Below, in pieces: positions 46,201 to 55,900 of a stretch of DNA of 64,000 nt. The notes beneath the pieces are model-generated. The model saw nothing but the letters and a program-made list of their open reading frames with translations, made no database searches and was not told the DNA's origin. Numbering within the stretch: the stretch's first letter is position 1; each line of letters starts with the position of its first letter. The stretch lies in contig NZ_SRYM01000012.1 of NCBI RefSeq assembly GCF_004793765.1, positions 32,575 to 96,574 of the forward strand. The letters run 5' to 3'. The position numbers were made by a program, and so were the translations under genes. This DNA comes from Parabacteroides distasonis. GTDB lineage: Bacteria > Bacteroidota > Bacteroidia > Bacteroidales > Tannerellaceae.

Positions 46201-46211
46201 GTGAAATATAT

Positions 46212-46297
46212 AGCGCACATGGTTTCCCTGTAACTAAAATCCCGCATCGCATAGCATTAAACGTACCGTCACCAACGGACTTAATGTATGATGTATT
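46212..46297 (+). pseudogene. Duplicated fragment of the right susD 3' end
   Basis: 86 bases match 45106-45191 of the intact susD with three differences (two G to A, one C to T), in the same reading frame sense (SAHGFPVTKIP.R.ALN.PSPTDLMYDV). The copy has no start, and the frame ends shortly after in an unrelated sequence. It is either a remnant of a second susD removed by recombination or a short duplication. Confidence 0.85.
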
Positions 46298-46338
46298 CCA
46301 AGTCTATCACTTCAAGTCAAAAGAGAAGCATAAAAACG

Positions 46339-46375
46339 ACAGCCTCGCCAAGATTTACTTAGCGAAGCTGTTTTA
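46339..46375. terminator. Terminator between the susD fragment and the M28 gene
   Basis: ACAGCcTCGC (46339-46348) pairs with GCGAaGCTGT (46362-46371), with TTTTA after it and a T-run on the other strand, so bidirectional. Confidence 0.75.
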
Positions 46376-46399
46376 TTAGGTCCGGTTTCCAATATTCTC

Positions 46400-47419
46400 C
46401 TAGAACTCCTTCTCATTCGCCATATTCCACATATTAAGGAACGAGGCCTTCGTGATATTCACCACCTTGTCCCAATTAATCCGGTCGGCATGGTCGCTCG
46501 GTTGATGGTAATCCGGATGCCCGTCGGTATGATACCAGATAATAGGGATACCTATCTTAGCGAAGGAACCGTTATCACTCCCTCCTACCGGGTTATCCCA
46601 CGGACGATAATCCGGTGCCAGATTCAAGTTGTATTTCTTGATATCGTTCTTCAGCCAATCGCCGAAAGCAGGGTGCGCCTCTGTATAGAAATAAACCACA
46701 TGGGTAGGCTTCGCTTCGTTATTGTTACGGCCGATCATATCGAAATTCAAATATCCTTTCACGTTCTTTATCTCTGGAAAAGACTGAACGAAGGCTTTCG
46801 ATCCGAGAAGCCCTTTCTCCTCACCGTCCCAGAAAGCGAATATAACGGTTCGCTCCGGTTGCTGGCCCGTGGCAAGGAAAGCCCTCGCTATCTGCAAAAC
46901 GGCAGAGACTCCGGAGGCGTTATCGTCCGCCCCGTTATAGACCAGGTCGCCATCCAGCATCGGGTCGATACCCAGATGGTCATAGTGAGCGCCGACGATC
47001 ACGATCTCACTCGGGTTCTTGCCCTCTATCTTACCCAAGATATTATTCAAGGAAAGTTTCTGGAAAACACCGGTTTGCTTGATAGCCGCTATGGAATCCG
47101 GCTGCACCTGCCAGCGGGCCCCTCTCTTCTGGCGTTCCATATGGTAAGCCTCAAACGGATGGTAATAAGAGTCTCCTACAGGGTCGATACCCAATGATTT
47201 CAGGTTCGCCACGATATAATCGCCCGCTATACGGCCTCCACGGAAACCGGCCTCACGGCCCTCCAGATCATCATCGGCCAAGAAACCGATATGCGCCTCG
47301 GCGGTCGATCTATTTATCACGTCCAAACCTTTCTTCTCCGGACTTTCCGCCCAAAGAGCCGTACTTAATGCCAGCGACATTAAGAGTAATCCTGCTTTTT
47401 TCATCGTTTTTGTGTTCAA
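46400..47419 (-). CDS. Exported M28-family zinc aminopeptidase
   Basis: 339 residues with a signal peptide (MKKAGLLLMSLALSTALWA after a five-residue lead; the ATG at 47404 may be the real start). The M28 core shows the metal ligands: His145 in VGAHYDHLG, the bridging Asp in GADDNASG (about 165), Glu200 and Glu201 in WDGEEKGLLGS, the Asp in NFDMIGRN, and a final His in IPIIWYHTDGHPDYH. Envelope-located peptidase, probably releasing N-terminal residues from peptides. An exact promoter box lies about 30 bases upstream. Confidence 0.94.
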   Translation of the reverse strand: MNTKTMKKAGLLLMSLALSTALWAESPEKKGLDVINRSTAEAHIGFLADDDLEGREAGFRGGRIAGDYIVANLKSLGIDPVGDSYYHPFEAYHMERQKRGARWQVQPDSIAAIKQTGVFQKLSLNNILGKIEGKNPSEIVIVGAHYDHLGIDPMLDGDLVYNGADDNASGVSAVLQIARAFLATGQQPERTVIFAFWDGEEKGLLGSKAFVQSFPEIKNVKGYLNFDMIGRNNNEAKPTHVVYFYTEAHPAFGDWLKNDIKKYNLNLAPDYRPWDNPVGGSDNGSFAKIGIPIIWYHTDGHPDYHQPSDHADRINWDKVVNITKASFLNMWNMANEKEF

Positions 47420-47447
47420 ATGATTATTGTTTTAGCTTTTTCATCCA

Positions 47448-47455
47448 CAAATATA
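47448..47455 (-). promoter_or_regulatory. -7 promoter box for the M28 peptidase gene
   Basis: Minus-strand TATATTTG, exact consensus match. Confidence 0.55.
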
Positions 47456-47637
47456 AGTAATTTCCCTGATACGCGAAGGAGAAGGAAAGGAAAGGGCACA
47501 AAAAAAAGGCTCACCCGGCCGTATCGCCAAAGGTAATCCTCATTTCCTATCTCTCACCATTCCGTTTTGAACGGAGGTAAGAGATGACATCTAATTTATT
47601 TCTTACTTCAATTATTTACTTAAAAAGACGCGGTCTT

Positions 47638-47799
47638 TTAGTTCTTATCCGCATCTACACTCATTTCGCTCATAAGGCGACGGATCTCAGCGTTTAATCG
47701 CTGACTCATGGCACCATTGCCAGTTGACTGGTAACGATCTGCTTGATAACGCAACATCGCTAAAGCACGAAGGCTTTTCTCATTTTCTCTCATCATCAT
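47638..47799 (-). CDS. Small uncharacterised helical protein, 53 residues
   Basis: A minus-strand ORF starting with three consecutive ATG codons (MMMRENEKSLRALAM) encodes 53 residues, charged and helical (YQADRYQSTGNG, SQRLNAEIRRLMSEMSVDAD). It has an exact TAnnTTTG box at 47882-47889 and a perfect leader hairpin (GCTTTCC at 47816-47822, GGAAAGC at 47829-47835). Codon use looks like a real gene. No family is recognised. Which of the three ATGs is used cannot be told. Confidence 0.7.
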   Translation of the reverse strand: MMMRENEKSLRALAMLRYQADRYQSTGNGAMSQRLNAEIRRLMSEMSVDADKN

Positions 47800-47881
47800 A
47801 ATCTTTTTGTTTTACGCTTTCCACGCTTGGAAAGCCAGTTAATAAATAATCCTAAAACGATCTTTCTTTCTTAAGTCGTTA

Positions 47882-47889
47882 CAAAGATA
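47882..47889 (-). promoter_or_regulatory. -7 promoter box for the 53-residue gene
   Basis: Minus-strand TATCTTTG, exact match, about 83 bases before the ATG at 47799. Confidence 0.5.
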
Positions 47890-47985
47890 ACCATTTTATT
47901 CGAAACAATGTTGTAGAACATAAGAAAATATTTCATTTTTTCGATTATTTATGACTTGTGCAAATAAGTCTAAATACGCCGGGGA

Positions 47986-48528
47986 TTACTCCACCGGCGT
48001 TAATTCTCCTGTAACAGAATCTATTACAAACCCTCTTACCGTTATATCCGACGGAATCAGCGGATGATTCCGGATTTGCTCCACGGTCTCGTGTACGGAA
48101 ACCTCGGAGGTCTCGAATCCCCGCAACCACGACTCGAAATTTATGCCGCAATAACGGATCATATCTATACGTTCCTGCGGGATTCCCCGCTCTTTCATCT
48201 TTTCGATCATCTCGGAGCTGTTCATGTGCTTGGCTCCACAATCGGTATGCCCGATTATCATTACCTCTACAACCCCCAGCTCGTAAATCGCCACCATCAA
48301 GCTCCGGATAACGCTTCCGAAAGGGTGAGATATGATCGCCCCGGCGTTCTTTATAATTTTCACGTCTCCATTCTTGATACCCAAGGAGGCGGGCAGCAAC
48401 TCGGTCAGCCGGGTATCCATGCAAGACACGATAGCGATCTTCTTATCGGGATATTTATTCGTGATATACTTCTCGTACCCCTTGTTCTTTACGAACTCAC
48501 GATTATAGCTTATCAATTCATCAATCAT
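47986..48528 (-). CDS. Beta-class carbonic anhydrase
   Basis: 180 residues that interconvert CO2 and bicarbonate. The zinc ligands are Cys36 in VSCMDTRL, His94 and Cys97 in GHTDCGA, with the Asp38-Arg40 dyad adjacent. This compact form resembles beta-CA clade D proteins such as Mycobacterium Rv1284. There is no signal peptide. It lies 34 bases after the HAD gene on the same strand and probably shares its transcript. Confidence 0.94.
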   Translation of the reverse strand: MIDELISYNREFVKNKGYEKYITNKYPDKKIAIVSCMDTRLTELLPASLGIKNGDVKIIKNAGAIISHPFGSVIRSLMVAIYELGVVEVMIIGHTDCGAKHMNSSEMIEKMKERGIPQERIDMIRYCGINFESWLRGFETSEVSVHETVEQIRNHPLIPSDITVRGFVIDSVTGELTPVE

Positions 48529-48562
48529 AGCGTTTGTGATTTAGCGTGATTAAACTTTTCAT

Positions 48563-49339
48563 TTATATAACATCGAAACGTCTCAAAGCGTTCATGACAC
48601 CATCGTCATCGACGGATTCGGTCACGTAATCCGCCGCCTCTTTCACCTCGTCGCCGGCGTTACCCATTGCCACCCCGATCCCGGCATGGCGAAGCATGGC
48701 CATATCGTTGCCTCCATCGCCAAAAGCCATCGTCTCGTGGAGCGAGATCCCGTAATACTCGATGATTTTATCGATCCCTACCGCCTTACTGCTCCCCCGT
48801 GGCACGACATCCGCAAATAGCGGGTTCCAACGAGTAGCCTCGCAATGCGGCAAGACGGACATGATACGTTCTTCATGGCCGGGAGAGAAAAAGGCTATCA
48901 GCTGGTATACTTCCTTACCCCCGTTGCCACGCAAAGGACGCAAGGGAGGATGAGGGAAGTCTAGCATGTCGTAAAGCTGTCGCACAGAATCATCCACGTA
49001 GTTCTGGTAAATCCCATCTTCCTCCACCAAGGCGCACGGGAACGCCTCCTCATTCTCTTGATAGCGGATCAACGCCTCTATATCCTCCGACGGGATATTA
49101 TGTTTATAGATAACCTTATCTTTTCCGGCCAAGCAATATCCTCCGTTCAAGGTAACATAGCCATCGAACTCTTGCGTCCCGAGGTTATTGATAGATTGCA
49201 ACTGGCGGCCGGTAGCGATGAAAACCTTGATTCCCTTTTCCCGCAACAGGTCCAAGGCCCGGACCGTGGAGTCCGGTAGTTTATGCGTCTTGAAACTTAC
49301 CAACGTACCGTCAATGTCAAAAAATACTGCCTTAATCAT
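48563..49339 (-). CDS. HAD-superfamily Cof-type phosphatase
   Basis: 258 residues. Motif I DIDGT has nucleophile Asp8 and acid/base Asp10, motif II is FIATGRQ near 40, a C2B cap follows, then motif III SSKAVGIDKI and motif IV GDGGNDMAMLRHAGIGVAMGNA near 206. This Cof/YbiV/YidA group dephosphorylates sugar phosphates and similar metabolites with broad specificity. It is the first gene of a probable pair with carbonic anhydrase. Confidence 0.94.
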   Translation of the reverse strand: MIKAVFFDIDGTLVSFKTHKLPDSTVRALDLLREKGIKVFIATGRQLQSINNLGTQEFDGYVTLNGGYCLAGKDKVIYKHNIPSEDIEALIRYQENEEAFPCALVEEDGIYQNYVDDSVRQLYDMLDFPHPPLRPLRGNGGKEVYQLIAFFSPGHEERIMSVLPHCEATRWNPLFADVVPRGSSKAVGIDKIIEYYGISLHETMAFGDGGNDMAMLRHAGIGVAMGNAGDEVKEAADYVTESVDDDGVMNALRRFDVI

Positions 49340-49361
49340 ATTTATTATCCTATTTTATGAG

Positions 49362-49369
49362 CAAAGATA
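49362..49369 (-). promoter_or_regulatory. -7 promoter box for the HAD - carbonic anhydrase genes
   Basis: Minus-strand TATCTTTG, exact match, 23 bases before the HAD ATG. Confidence 0.55.
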
Positions 49370-49439
49370 CAACATCCCATCCTATTTTCCGCACTTATTT
49401 TTTATTGAGAAAGGCTTTTCATTATCGTAAATGAATCAT

Positions 49440-49447
49440 TACTTTTG
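49440..49447 (+). promoter_or_regulatory. Promoter of the DUF1080 gene
   Basis: TACTTTTG, exact -7 match, with TTTC at 49417-49420, 19 bases upstream, as a near -33 element. It lies 36 bases before the ATG. Confidence 0.65.
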
Positions 49448-49482
49448 CAGGGTATACTTAACATTCTTAATAATTAATTCAA

Positions 49483-50238
49483 ATGAAAAAGTTATTTTTA
49501 GCTATTGCTCTGTTCTACAGTTTCATGACCGTGAACGCACAAGAAGGAGGACATGTATCTCCCGCCGCTACAGAATGGTACACGCCAGTACCCGCCAAGG
49601 TACAACCGGGCGACAAGCCGGGCAATCCCCCCTCCGATGCCATCATCTTATTTGATGGCAAAGATCTATCCAAGTGGGTGTCTCCCGTAAAAGACGGTAA
49701 ACCGGTAGAGGCCAAATGGAAAGTAGAGAACGGTGCCATGGTAGTCGTTCCGGGTTCCGGAGTCATCCAGACTAAAGAATATTTCGGCGATTGCCAGCTG
49801 CACATTGAGTTCAAGACACCGAAACCCGGTGATAGGAACACCTTGCAGATGAAAGGAAACAGTGGTATTTTCCTGCAAAGCATCTATGAGGTACAAGTGC
49901 TAGACGGCGAAGATAACCCCACTTACGTGAACGGCATGGTGGGTAGTATTTACAAACAGCAGGCTCCATTGGCAAATGCTTTCACAGGCACGGAGAAGTG
50001 GCAAGTCTATGATATCTACTGGAAAGCTCCGCGTTTCGGGACAGACGGTGTCTTGGAATCTCCCGCAATGGTTACTGTCGTTCTAAACGGTATCTTGGTA
50101 CAAAACAACTACATCCTGAAGGGTAACACACCGTATATCGGCTTCCCGACCTATAAGCCTCACGGACGTTTGCCTTTGCTCTTGCAAGACCATGGCGTTC
50201 CGGTGGCTTATCGGAATATCTGGATTCGTAACCTGTAA
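49483..50238 (+). CDS. DUF1080 (3-keto-disaccharide hydrolase-type) exported protein
   Basis: 251 residues with a signal peptide ending NAQE. The concanavalin-like DUF1080 fold is recognisable: IILFDGKDLSKWVS, WKVENGAMVVVPGSGVIQTKEYFGDCQLHIEFKTP, GNSGIFLQSIYEVQVLDG, and RLPLLLQDHGVPVAYRNIWIRNL at the end. Some members hydrolyse 3-keto-glycosides in Bacteroidetes, and the ThuA protein at 18.7 kb is often seen with such enzymes. The exact substrate is not readable. Confidence 0.9.
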   Translation: MKKLFLAIALFYSFMTVNAQEGGHVSPAATEWYTPVPAKVQPGDKPGNPPSDAIILFDGKDLSKWVSPVKDGKPVEAKWKVENGAMVVVPGSGVIQTKEYFGDCQLHIEFKTPKPGDRNTLQMKGNSGIFLQSIYEVQVLDGEDNPTYVNGMVGSIYKQQAPLANAFTGTEKWQVYDIYWKAPRFGTDGVLESPAMVTVVLNGILVQNNYILKGNTPYIGFPTYKPHGRLPLLLQDHGVPVAYRNIWIRNL

Positions 50239-50255
50239 GAGCGTATCCATACATT

Positions 50256-50300
50256 AAAAGAGAGCGACGCCTTCCGTTTCCGGAGGCACCGCCCTCTTTT
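50256..50300 (+). terminator. Terminator after the DUF1080 gene
   Basis: AAAAGAG..GCG pairs with GC.CTCTTTT around an inner TCCG-ttt-CGGA. The centre, GCCTTCCGTTTCCGGAG, recurs at 51799-51815. Confidence 0.8.
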
Positions 50301-50387
50301 AAATAAACCTGTTCATATTACCTTATGGTTCGCCGGGGTTTCTCTTTAACCCAACCGTACTCCTAAAGTATATTCAAAAACAGTTTG

Positions 50388-50395
50388 TACTTTTG
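50388..50395 (+). promoter_or_regulatory. -7 promoter box for the porin gene
   Basis: TACTTTTG, exact TAnnTTTG match, 28 bases before the ATG at 50423. Confidence 0.6.
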
Positions 50396-50422
50396 CAGCC
50401 TGTTACCAACTAAATCTATCGT

Positions 50423-51592
50423 ATGAGGAAACATTTTCTACTTTTCTTGCTTTGTCTAGCCACGAACGCCAGCCTGACGGCCCAAGAAACCCTTCGGGAG
50501 AATAACGGGGAACCTACACTCGTGGAACGATTATCGAACGGGGAGATCAAGATCAATAGCGCCGAGATGAACTTCCAGCTTTTCACCTCGGCCAACGCTG
50601 AGTTTGTCGGAAAGGGGCTAGACGGTATGAACTTCAAGCTGAACCGTGTCCGGCTGGAGATCAAGGGGGATGTAGGCAAGTGGCTGGGGTATCATTACCG
50701 GCAGTCGTTCAACAAATACTCCGATCCCTATTCGCTCGACAACCTCTCCTCCTCGCTCGAGCTGGCTTACGTGAACCTGAAGGCACGGCATAATCTCAAT
50801 TTCACGATCGGCAAGCAGTTCGTCAATTTCGGGGGATACGAGTATTACGTCAATTCCATCCGGGTACGAGAGTTTAGCGAGTTCAATAATTTACTGACCG
50901 CCTACCAAGCCGGTATCTCGGGCAACTGGCAAGTCAGCCCGGATCACGAGCTTTGTTTCCAGATCGTGAATAACCGCAACGGTAACGACGAGGACATCTA
51001 CCCTACCGGACTTCCCGAGGGTACCGCCAAGGCCAAGATACCCTTTATGTACACGGTCAACTGGAATAGCTATTATCTGGACAAGACCTTGCAACTGCGT
51101 TATGCCACCGCCGTCGGGCAGCAGACCCGCAAGCGCTACTCCTACTATTTCACCTGTGGCAACACCTATGAGAAAGGCCCGTTGCTAACGTACCTCGACG
51201 TTATGTACACCCGCCAAGGGATCGACCAGCATGGGGTCGTCAGCCGTCTGCCCGGAACGCCTCATACCGCTATGAACACCGAATACCTATCCATTATCGG
51301 CGACGTGGATTACCGTGTCCACCCCCAATGGAACGTTTACGTGAAAGGGGCGTACGAGACCGCCCGGGTGTATAAGAGCAACGGTGATTTCCGGAAAGGG
51401 ATGTACCGCCGTTCGTGGAACGCACAGAGTAGCGTGGAATTCTTCCCCTTCAAGCAACTCGACCTTTTCGTATTCGTCCTATACACCTACCGGGGCGTTA
51501 TCCTAGAGAAAGCCGCCACGCAAATGGGAGCCATAGAGCCGGATACACACCGTATATCGCTGGGGCTGGTCTATTCGATCCCGATCTTCTGA
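50423..51592 (+). CDS. Outer-membrane porin of the OprO/OprP-like type
   Basis: 389 residues with a signal peptide ending LTAQE. The rest alternates in short amphipathic strands (FKLNRVRLEIKGDVGKWLGYHYRQSFNKY, LELAYVNLKARHNLNFTIGKQFVNFGGYEYY) as in phosphate-selective porin O/P family barrels, and it ends in a terminal strand RISLGLVYSIPIF with a C-terminal Phe. The substrate is unknown. It is monocistronic, with an exact promoter box, and followed by array C. Confidence 0.88.
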   Translation: MRKHFLLFLLCLATNASLTAQETLRENNGEPTLVERLSNGEIKINSAEMNFQLFTSANAEFVGKGLDGMNFKLNRVRLEIKGDVGKWLGYHYRQSFNKYSDPYSLDNLSSSLELAYVNLKARHNLNFTIGKQFVNFGGYEYYVNSIRVREFSEFNNLLTAYQAGISGNWQVSPDHELCFQIVNNRNGNDEDIYPTGLPEGTAKAKIPFMYTVNWNSYYLDKTLQLRYATAVGQQTRKRYSYYFTCGNTYEKGPLLTYLDVMYTRQGIDQHGVVSRLPGTPHTAMNTEYLSIIGDVDYRVHPQWNVYVKGAYETARVYKSNGDFRKGMYRRSWNAQSSVEFFPFKQLDLFVFVLYTYRGVILEKAATQMGAIEPDTHRISLGLVYSIPIF

Positions 51593-51602
51593 CAAACTGC
51601 GC

Positions 51603-51777
51603 ATACGGTAGTATAAGCTTGTAGATACATTCGTGCATAATTGCAGAACGTTCATGCAAACGTGTAGATACGGTAGCGCAGGCTTACACATACGATAGTG
51701 CAGGTCAGTACTGCCTTATGTGTAGCTCTACGTCACTATATGTGTAAGCCTATGCTAGTATACGTGTAAAATTCCCA
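51603..51777. repeat. Array C: about 22-bp units, direct then inverted
   Basis: ATACGGTAG-like units start at 51603, 51625, 51647, 51668 and 51690, about 22 bp apart. A palindrome AGGTCAGTACTGCCT (51702-51716) marks a turn. The sequence then runs back as inverted units: read on the minus strand from 51773, ATACTAGCATAGGCTTACAC and then ATATAGTGACG..CTACAC, matching the forward unit ATACGGTAGCGCAGGCTTAC. It is the longest array in the window, in the 3' flank of the porin gene. Confidence 0.85.
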
Positions 51778-51793
51778 TCCACCCCATAAAAAA

Positions 51794-51830
51794 GCGGTGC
51801 CTTCCGTTTCCGGAGACACCGTCTTTATTT
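51794..51830. terminator. Terminator-like stem next to array C
   Basis: CGGTG pairs with CACCG around TCCG-ttt-CGGA, followed by GTCTTTATTTT. It repeats the core of the terminator at 50256-50300. It ends the frameshifted gene from the right and the porin side from the left. Confidence 0.7.
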
Positions 51831-52871
51831 TAACTATTTACACGAAATTTCCAAGACAAAAAAGCCAACTTCAAAAATCGTCCCGTTATTTTATAGGTAG
51901 TATTTATATCAACACAAAATTTAGGAGCCTCCTTCCTGTTTTGACATTTATTAAACAGACAGCATATTGATTCACTAATTTCACCATTCCTATTATAAAA
52001 CAGATAATAAAACATCTGTAATAACGAATAATGGGAATATTGTGACGATTCTTTTCTACATTCTTCCACAAACTCATTTAAAATCTCCAATGTTAATATT
52101 ATACCGATTTTTTTAAGAAACACCACATATTCTTCTAATACTTTAAAATAAAAACAATTCTCATAAGTGTCATTTTCTCTAATATAAGAATCTATTTTTC
52201 TTCCCATATTTAAATATTCCCTAAAAACCAGCAATAAATCATCAGTTCTATATCTTATTTCACCATCTTCAGACTCATACTGTCTGTCTTTAAAAAAAAT
52301 TATTCTGCCACTCTTGTATAACCTTTTTTGCTATAATTTCATCTTCAACATTAACATATTGCTTAAATACTACTGATTGAAAAAAACGATAATTTCTTTT
52401 AGGATAGAAGGAGTAACGAAATATATCAGCATCTGTAATTATACAAAAGTTATCTATAACGAAGTTCTGAATTCTTATTACATCAACGACATTATTATTA
52501 ATAACAGGATGAGACTCTTTTGATTCTATAAATTGATTGGAACTATCATTATAAGCTTGATACCATCTATTTGTATGGATATAACATCTTTCTATATTAT
52601 TGTATTTCATCAATAACCCTATCGGATATTTCACTTTTTCTCTCTTAGCTTGAAATACACATCTATCATTTGATAGATCATAAATAATTTCGAACATCCT
52701 ATTTTTATGATTATAAAAACAAGCTCTTGTATGAATTCCATATAGAACGCTACTATGGGGTTCTGGCCAATTTAGCACTAAATCCGACACATGAATTGAT
52801 TCATTTAACACATCTAAAAAATCAAATTCATTATCATTATAAAGTCTATTTATACTTTCAAAAAAAGACAT
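51830..52871 (-). pseudogene. AT-rich gene of unknown function split by a homopolymer frameshift
   Basis: Two minus-strand ORFs, 52290-52871 (193 residues, MSFFESINRLYNDNEF...) and the frame continuing to 51830. They join perfectly if the run of eight A's at 52292-52299 (eight T's on the coding strand) is one base shorter: ..EWQNNFF then KDRQYESEDGEIRYRTDDLL and on to ..WKFRVNS. The whole would be about 350 residues. Base composition is much richer in A+T than the neighbours, suggesting transfer. No domain is recognised. It could be phase-variable, broken or an assembly error. Confidence 0.7.
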
Positions 52872-52889
52872 ATCGTTCTATAACAAAAA

Positions 52890-52918
52890 GGGTGTGGCTT
52901 TTAAATATTACCACACCC
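52890..52918. terminator. Terminator after the pyruvate oxidoreductase gene
   Basis: GGGTGTGG (52890-52897) pairs with CCACACCC (52911-52918), with a TTTTTG run on the minus strand. Confidence 0.85.
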
Positions 52919-52941
52919 CCATATTTTCACTTCTGTTCTTA

Positions 52942-55900
52942 TTATTCTACATCCCAATTCTCGGCAGCCATACGTTTGTAGCTACGCAGACGCCATTTAG
53001 CGTTCTCCTCGGCGGCGGCAAACAACTCAGCGGCCTCAGCCGGATATTGTTTAGCTACGGAAGCGAAACGAACCTCACCCTTCAAGAAGTCTTGGAACTT
53101 GCTCCAATCCGGCTCCTTGCTATCCAAGGTGAACGGATTCTTGTCCTCTGCCTCCAAAGCCGGGTTGTAACGCCACAAGTGCCAGTAACCGCATGCTACG
53201 GCTTCTTTCTCCTCAGCTTGCGACTTACCCATACCCTTCTTCAAACCGTGGTTGATACAAGGAGCGTAGGCGATGATCAATGAAGGACCGTCGTAAGCCT
53301 CGGCCTCGCGGATCGCCTTCAATGTCTGAGCTTGGTCGGCACCCATAGCGATCTGAGCCACATATACGTAACCGTAAGTAGTAACCATCAAGCCAAGATC
53401 TTTCTTACGTACTCTCTTACCAGCGGCAGCGAACTTAGCGATAGCGCCCACCGGAGTAGACTTAGAAGACTGACCACCCGTATTAGAGTAAACCTCCGTA
53501 TCCAATACCAAGATATTTACGTTCTTGCCGGAAGCGATCACGTGATCCAAACCACCGTAACCGATATCGTAAGAAGCACCGTCACCACCGATAATCCATT
53601 GAGAACGTTTTACCAAGAAGTGAGACAATTCCTTGATCTGAGCGCAAACCGGACAACCCTCCTTGATGCCTTGCTCAACGAACGCCATCACCTGCGGAGC
53701 CAATTCCTTCGTCTTCTCGGCGTCGTTCTGATTAGCGATCCAAGCGGCGGCTATTTCTTTCGCCTCAGCCGGAGCATGCTCGCCCACGGTGATCTGTTGC
53801 AACAAGCCTTCCAAACGTTTACGCATCTTCTCGTTCGCCAATTCCATACCCAAGCCGAACTCGCAGAAGTCCTCGAACAAAGAGTTTGCCCAAGCAGGAC
53901 CTTGACCCTTCTCGTTCGTAGTATAAGGAGTGGAAGGAACAGAACCGGAGTAGATAGAAGAACATCCGGTAGCGTTAGCCACCATCTCGCGGTCGCCGAA
54001 CAACTGGGTGATCAACTTCACGTACGGAGTCTCGCCACAACCGGAGCAAGCACCGGAGAATTCAAACAACGGAGTAGCGAACTGTGAGTTCTTCACGTTA
54101 GACTTCACGTCTACCAAGTTTTGCTTAGAAGAAACGTTAGCCACGCAGTAGTTCCAGTTATCGGCCTCAGCCAACTGACCTTCCAGCGGAACCATAGACA
54201 AAGCCTTGTTGCCCTTGAATCCCGGACAAACATCAGCACAGTTACCGCAACCCAAGCAGTCCATAACGTCTACCTGCATACGGAACTTCATACCCTTCAT
54301 AGCGGCCGGAGCCTTCACATCCAACATGGCGAAGCTAGCGCCCTTCTGCTCCTCATCGTTCAATACGAACGGACGGATAGAAGCGTGAGGACAAACGTAA
54401 GCACATTGGTTACACTGGATACAGTTCGCCTCATTCCAAACCGGAACGAAAGCGGCCACGCCACGTTTCTCGTATTTAGCGGTTCCTTGCGCCCAAGTAC
54501 CATCCTCGATGCCCTTGAATGCGGAAACCTTCAATAAGTCGCCATCCTGAGCGTTGATCGGACGAACTACCTCGTTGATGAAAGCGGGATCGTTGTTTAC
54601 AACAGCCTCATCATCCGGAAGATTAGCCCAAGCGGGATCAACCGTCAATTGGTTGTACTCGCCACCACGGTCTACAGCTGCGTAGTTCTTGTTAACTACG
54701 TCCTCTCCCTTCTTACCGTAAGACTTAACGATGAATTTCTTCATCTGCTCGATAGCCAAGTCTACAGGGATAACACCTGTGATACGGAAGAAAGCGGACT
54801 GAAGGATCGTATTGGTACGGTTACCTAAACCGATCTCCAAGGCGATCTGTGTAGCGTTGATATAATATACAGTGATATTCTTCTGAGCGAAGTAACGTTT
54901 TACCTTATTAGGCAAGTGCTTAGCCAACTCCTCAGCGCCCCAAACGGTATTCAACAAGAAGGTACCGTTCTCACGCAAACCGCGAGTCACGTCGTACATG
55001 CGCAAATAAGCCTGAACGTGGCAAGCCACGAAGTTCGGGGTATTCACCAAATAAGTAGAACGGATCGGATGATCACCAAAACGTAAGTGAGAACAAGTGA
55101 AACCACCGGATTTCTTAGAGTCGTAAGAGAAATAAGCCTGACAGTATTTATCCGTATTATCACCGATAATCTTCACCGAGTTCTTGTTAGCGCCTACCGT
55201 ACCGTCGGCACCCAAACCGTAGAACTTAGCCTCGAACATACCCTCACCGCCCAAGGCGATCTCTTCCTTCTGAGGCAGAGAAGTGAAAGTAACGTCATCC
55301 ACGATACCGATCGTGAACTGGTTCTTCGGCATCGGCAACGCCAAGTTCTCGAATACGGACAGGATCTGAGCCGGAGTCGTATCCTTAGAACCCAAACCAT
55401 AACGGCCACCTACGATAACCGGAGCATCCTCCTGGCCATAGAAGCAGTCTTTTACGTCCAGATACAACGGCTCACCGTTAGCACCCGGCTCTTTCGTACG
55501 ATCCAATACGGCGATACGCTTAGCGGTCTTAGGCACGGCAGCCAAGAAATGCTTAGCGGAGAACGGACGATACAAGTGAACGGATACCAAACCTACCTTC
55601 TCGCCCTTAGCGATCAAGTGATCGATAGCCTCACGAGCGGCCTCCGTAACAGAACCCATGGCGATGATCACACGCTCAGCGTCCTCAGCTCCGTAATAAT
55701 CGAACAAACCGTATTTACGGCCTGTGATCTTGGAAACCTCGTTCATATATTCTTCTACGATAGCGGGAACTGCTTCGTAGTACGTGTTGGAAGATTCTCT
55801 GTGCTGGAAGAAATGATCCGGGTTCTCGGCCATACCGCGAGCGACCGGTCTCTCCGGATTCAAGGCACGGGCACGGAACTCAGCCAAGGCCTTCTGGTCG

